The translations under genes and the position numbers were made by a program. This document shows positions 32,567-34,140 of a stretch of 34,140 nt of DNA, in pieces. The notes under the pieces were generated by a model that did no database searches, was not told the origin of the DNA, and saw nothing but the letters and a program-made list of their open reading frames with translations. Position 1 is the first letter of the stretch, and the number at the start of each line of letters is the position of its first letter. Source of the stretch: an uncultured Chitinophagaceae bacterium (lineage in GTDB: Bacteria; Bacteroidota; Bacteroidia; Chitinophagales; Chitinophagaceae); the NCBI GenBank assembly GCA_936908745.1, contig CAKZFX010000026.1, positions 1 to 34,140 on the forward strand. Reading direction: 5' to 3'.

Positions 32567-34117
32567 TCAAATTTTAAACCCAAAAGTCAAAATAGCATTG
32601 CCACCGGTATTGCGGATGCTGGCGCCTGCAAAAGGACTGTTTTGCAAACGGTAGGCAAAATGAACGTCTTTGCCCATTGTATGCACATAGGCAAAGTCAA
32701 CAAATATTCCCTTGTTGCGGTAGCCAAGACCACCGGTCAACTGGAAGCGGCTGCCTTTTTCACCATGGCCTAAGTCTTTGTAAGGATTGCCATAGTAAGC
32801 AGCGCCTAAACGGGCCATAATGGTGGTGAATTTCAACTCGCCACCCACTTTCACGTTGATAGTGCCTTTGTAGGCCTGGTCAATTGCGTTGTTCAATGAT
32901 TTCAGGTAATCTCTTGTGCCCTGGCTGTCATCACCCTCGGGGTCGGTGCTGAATGAAGAAGCTTTATAGTTTACATATTCAATATCGGCTGTCAGGAAAC
33001 CTTTTTGTTTTCTTACATCTTCAATTTCACGGAGTACATAGGAGCCGCTGACCATTACACGGTAAGGCGTAAAGTACCAGTATTTAAAACCACCCTCGCC
33101 ATCTGTCAGTAAAGAAGAACTTTGATTCAAACGTCCTTTGTAACCTTCGGTATCCGTGATCACGGTGGCGTTGTAGGTGTCTGTAAGGCTAAAGAAAGTG
33201 GGTGTATGAACAGTCAGGCCCAACCGCACATATTCAACAGGTTTGTAGATGATACCCAGCTTCAGGTTTACACCTGTTCCTTTCGTGGTCAGGTTTTCAT
33301 TGATCGTGGCAAAATCAAATTTATTATTGGGATTGTCTGTTGCGTCTGCTTCGGTAAAACTGGATTCTCTTTCATAGCGAAGGAAAGGAACACCTAAGGT
33401 AGCGCCGAAATAGAGCTTATCGTTACTGTTGCCGGCGAATGCTAAAGCCAGTTCTGTAATACCGCCTTTATTGGTAATGATGTTTTCCTGTATCAATCCT
33501 GTTCCTATCGGCGCTCTTGTCTGGAATTGATAGTTGCCCGAACTGCCGCCGCCAATGGTGTCTATCCAATAGGTATTGAACGCTAAACTTGTTCCAAAAG
33601 GATAATTGCTTGCCACACTGTTGGCGTCACGGTCGTTGTTGTTTTGTATCTCTTCCAAAAATTTTTGTGAATAAGAGCTCTGATTTGTTTGCCCGCGGTA
33701 CAAAAGGTTGTTGCTGAAATTAGCGGTGCGGTTGATGGCAATGGCAAAAGCGGAACTGCGCAATGATTTTTTGCGGCGGTTGTCTTCACCACCACCAAGC
33801 ACCAAACCTGTTGTGCCTAAAAAGAAATTATTGCGGCTGTCTTTTTCTGTACGGCCATAGTAAGTTGCTTTATTGTTCAGCGAATTAAAACCGGGGCTGA
33901 TCACAAAGTCGCCTGTTTTATAAAAACCCAGGCCGGCAGGATTGACAAATGTGGCCGAAATATCGCCGCCTAAGGAAGCCATAGCACCGCCGATCGCTTG
34001 CTGGCGGGCAGTACCCGATGGCGCATACCATGAGTAACGAAGGGCATCGGCTGGTTCCTGCGCTACCAGTTGCTGGCCTGCGGCCATACAACTGATGATG
34101 AAAAATATCTTTTTCAT
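32567..34117 (-). CDS. Outer-membrane beta-barrel protein, OmpP1/FadL-like
   Basis: A 516-residue protein with a signal peptide (about residues 1-19, ending QLVAQ). The N-terminal part has the FadL/OmpP1 hallmark SATFVNPAGLGFY, preceded by GTARQQAIGGAMASLGGD. The rest alternates amphipathic strands suitable for a beta barrel, and the last strand ends in ILTFGFKI with a terminal hydrophobic residue, typical of outer-membrane proteins. FadL members carry hydrophobic molecules across the outer membrane; in Bacteroidota the substrate of this group is usually unknown. The ATG is 24 bases from the window end, so the promoter is mostly outside. A terminator follows at 32511-32541. Confidence 0.85.
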   Translation of the reverse strand: MKKIFFIISCMAAGQQLVAQEPADALRYSWYAPSGTARQQAIGGAMASLGGDISATFVNPAGLGFYKTGDFVISPGFNSLNNKATYYGRTEKDSRNNFFLGTTGLVLGGGEDNRRKKSLRSSAFAIAINRTANFSNNLLYRGQTNQSSYSQKFLEEIQNNNDRDANSVASNYPFGTSLAFNTYWIDTIGGGSSGNYQFQTRAPIGTGLIQENIITNKGGITELALAFAGNSNDKLYFGATLGVPFLRYERESSFTEADATDNPNNKFDFATINENLTTKGTGVNLKLGIIYKPVEYVRLGLTVHTPTFFSLTDTYNATVITDTEGYKGRLNQSSSLLTDGEGGFKYWYFTPYRVMVSGSYVLREIEDVRKQKGFLTADIEYVNYKASSFSTDPEGDDSQGTRDYLKSLNNAIDQAYKGTINVKVGGELKFTTIMARLGAAYYGNPYKDLGHGEKGSRFQLTGGLGYRNKGIFVDFAYVHTMGKDVHFAYRLQNSPFAGASIRNTGGNAILTFGFKI

Positions 34118-34140
34118 ATAGTAGTAGATATTAGCTGTAA

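Noticed and set aside
32182..32583. Reading frames of up to 133 codons on the minus strand with TTEGTK and HKG words
   Set aside because: They are translations of the CACAAAG inverted repeats in different frames, with no signal of a real protein.

Overview
The window looks like chromosomal DNA of a Bacteroidota bacterium, most likely of the Chitinophagaceae or a close relative. The evidence is a subtilase with a C-terminal type IX secretion (T9SS) sorting domain, several starts without a Shine-Dalgarno sequence, five exact matches to the Bacteroidota -7 promoter element TAnnTTTG just upstream of predicted transcription units, many Sec/lipoprotein signal peptides, and the style of the 23S, 5S, S20, MnmA and SucA sequences. 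The family-level placement is a judgement from memory, not a computed result.

Layout. Positions 1-735 hold the 3' end of a 23S rRNA gene, a short spacer and a 5S rRNA gene, closed by an intrinsic terminator; 773-966 shows nothing I can name. From 967 to 9070 come an MFS transporter, a secreted M14 zinc carboxypeptidase (convergent with it), a secreted serine beta-lactamase-like hydrolase, a VOC/glyoxalase-fold protein, ribosomal protein S20 (rpsT, minus strand) and 2-oxoglutarate dehydrogenase E1 (sucA). From 15621 back to 9240 runs a tight seven-gene minus-strand operon in which every product carries an export signal or N-terminal membrane anchor and most have no recognisable function. From 15803 to 17860 lies an AT-rich gene for an AIPR-family protein that joins a probable PD-(D/E)XK nuclease core, the AIPR domain and a cold-shock-like C-terminus; it is the best candidate for a phage-defence gene. 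Next come a LytTR response regulator and TPR-containing histidine kinase operon (20787 to 17953), a repeat-rich gap (20788-21212), and a large exported TPR-CHAT protease with a C-terminal membrane anchor (21213-24527).

Core genes resume with 2-oxoglutarate dehydrogenase E2 (odhB/sucB, 24648-25898), a lipoprotein, and an RsmB/NOP-type RNA m5C methyltransferase. They are followed by a T9SS-exported S8 protease, another lipoprotein, the tRNA 2-thiouridylase MnmA and a FadL/OmpP1-like outer-membrane protein. SucA and OdhB belong to one enzyme complex, yet their genes are 15.6 kb apart, and the block between them holds most of the unusual genes.

Intergenic regions carry several kinds of interspersed repeat: long imperfect inverted repeats built from ACCACAAAG/CTTTGTGGT units, GC-rich palindromes built from CCTGCC/GGCAGG/ACAGGT units, and short AT-rich or GT-rich tandem repeats, two of which lie in frame inside the methyltransferase gene. 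I saw no tRNA gene, CRISPR array, insertion sequence or prophage. All calls come from reading the sequence; no database search was run.
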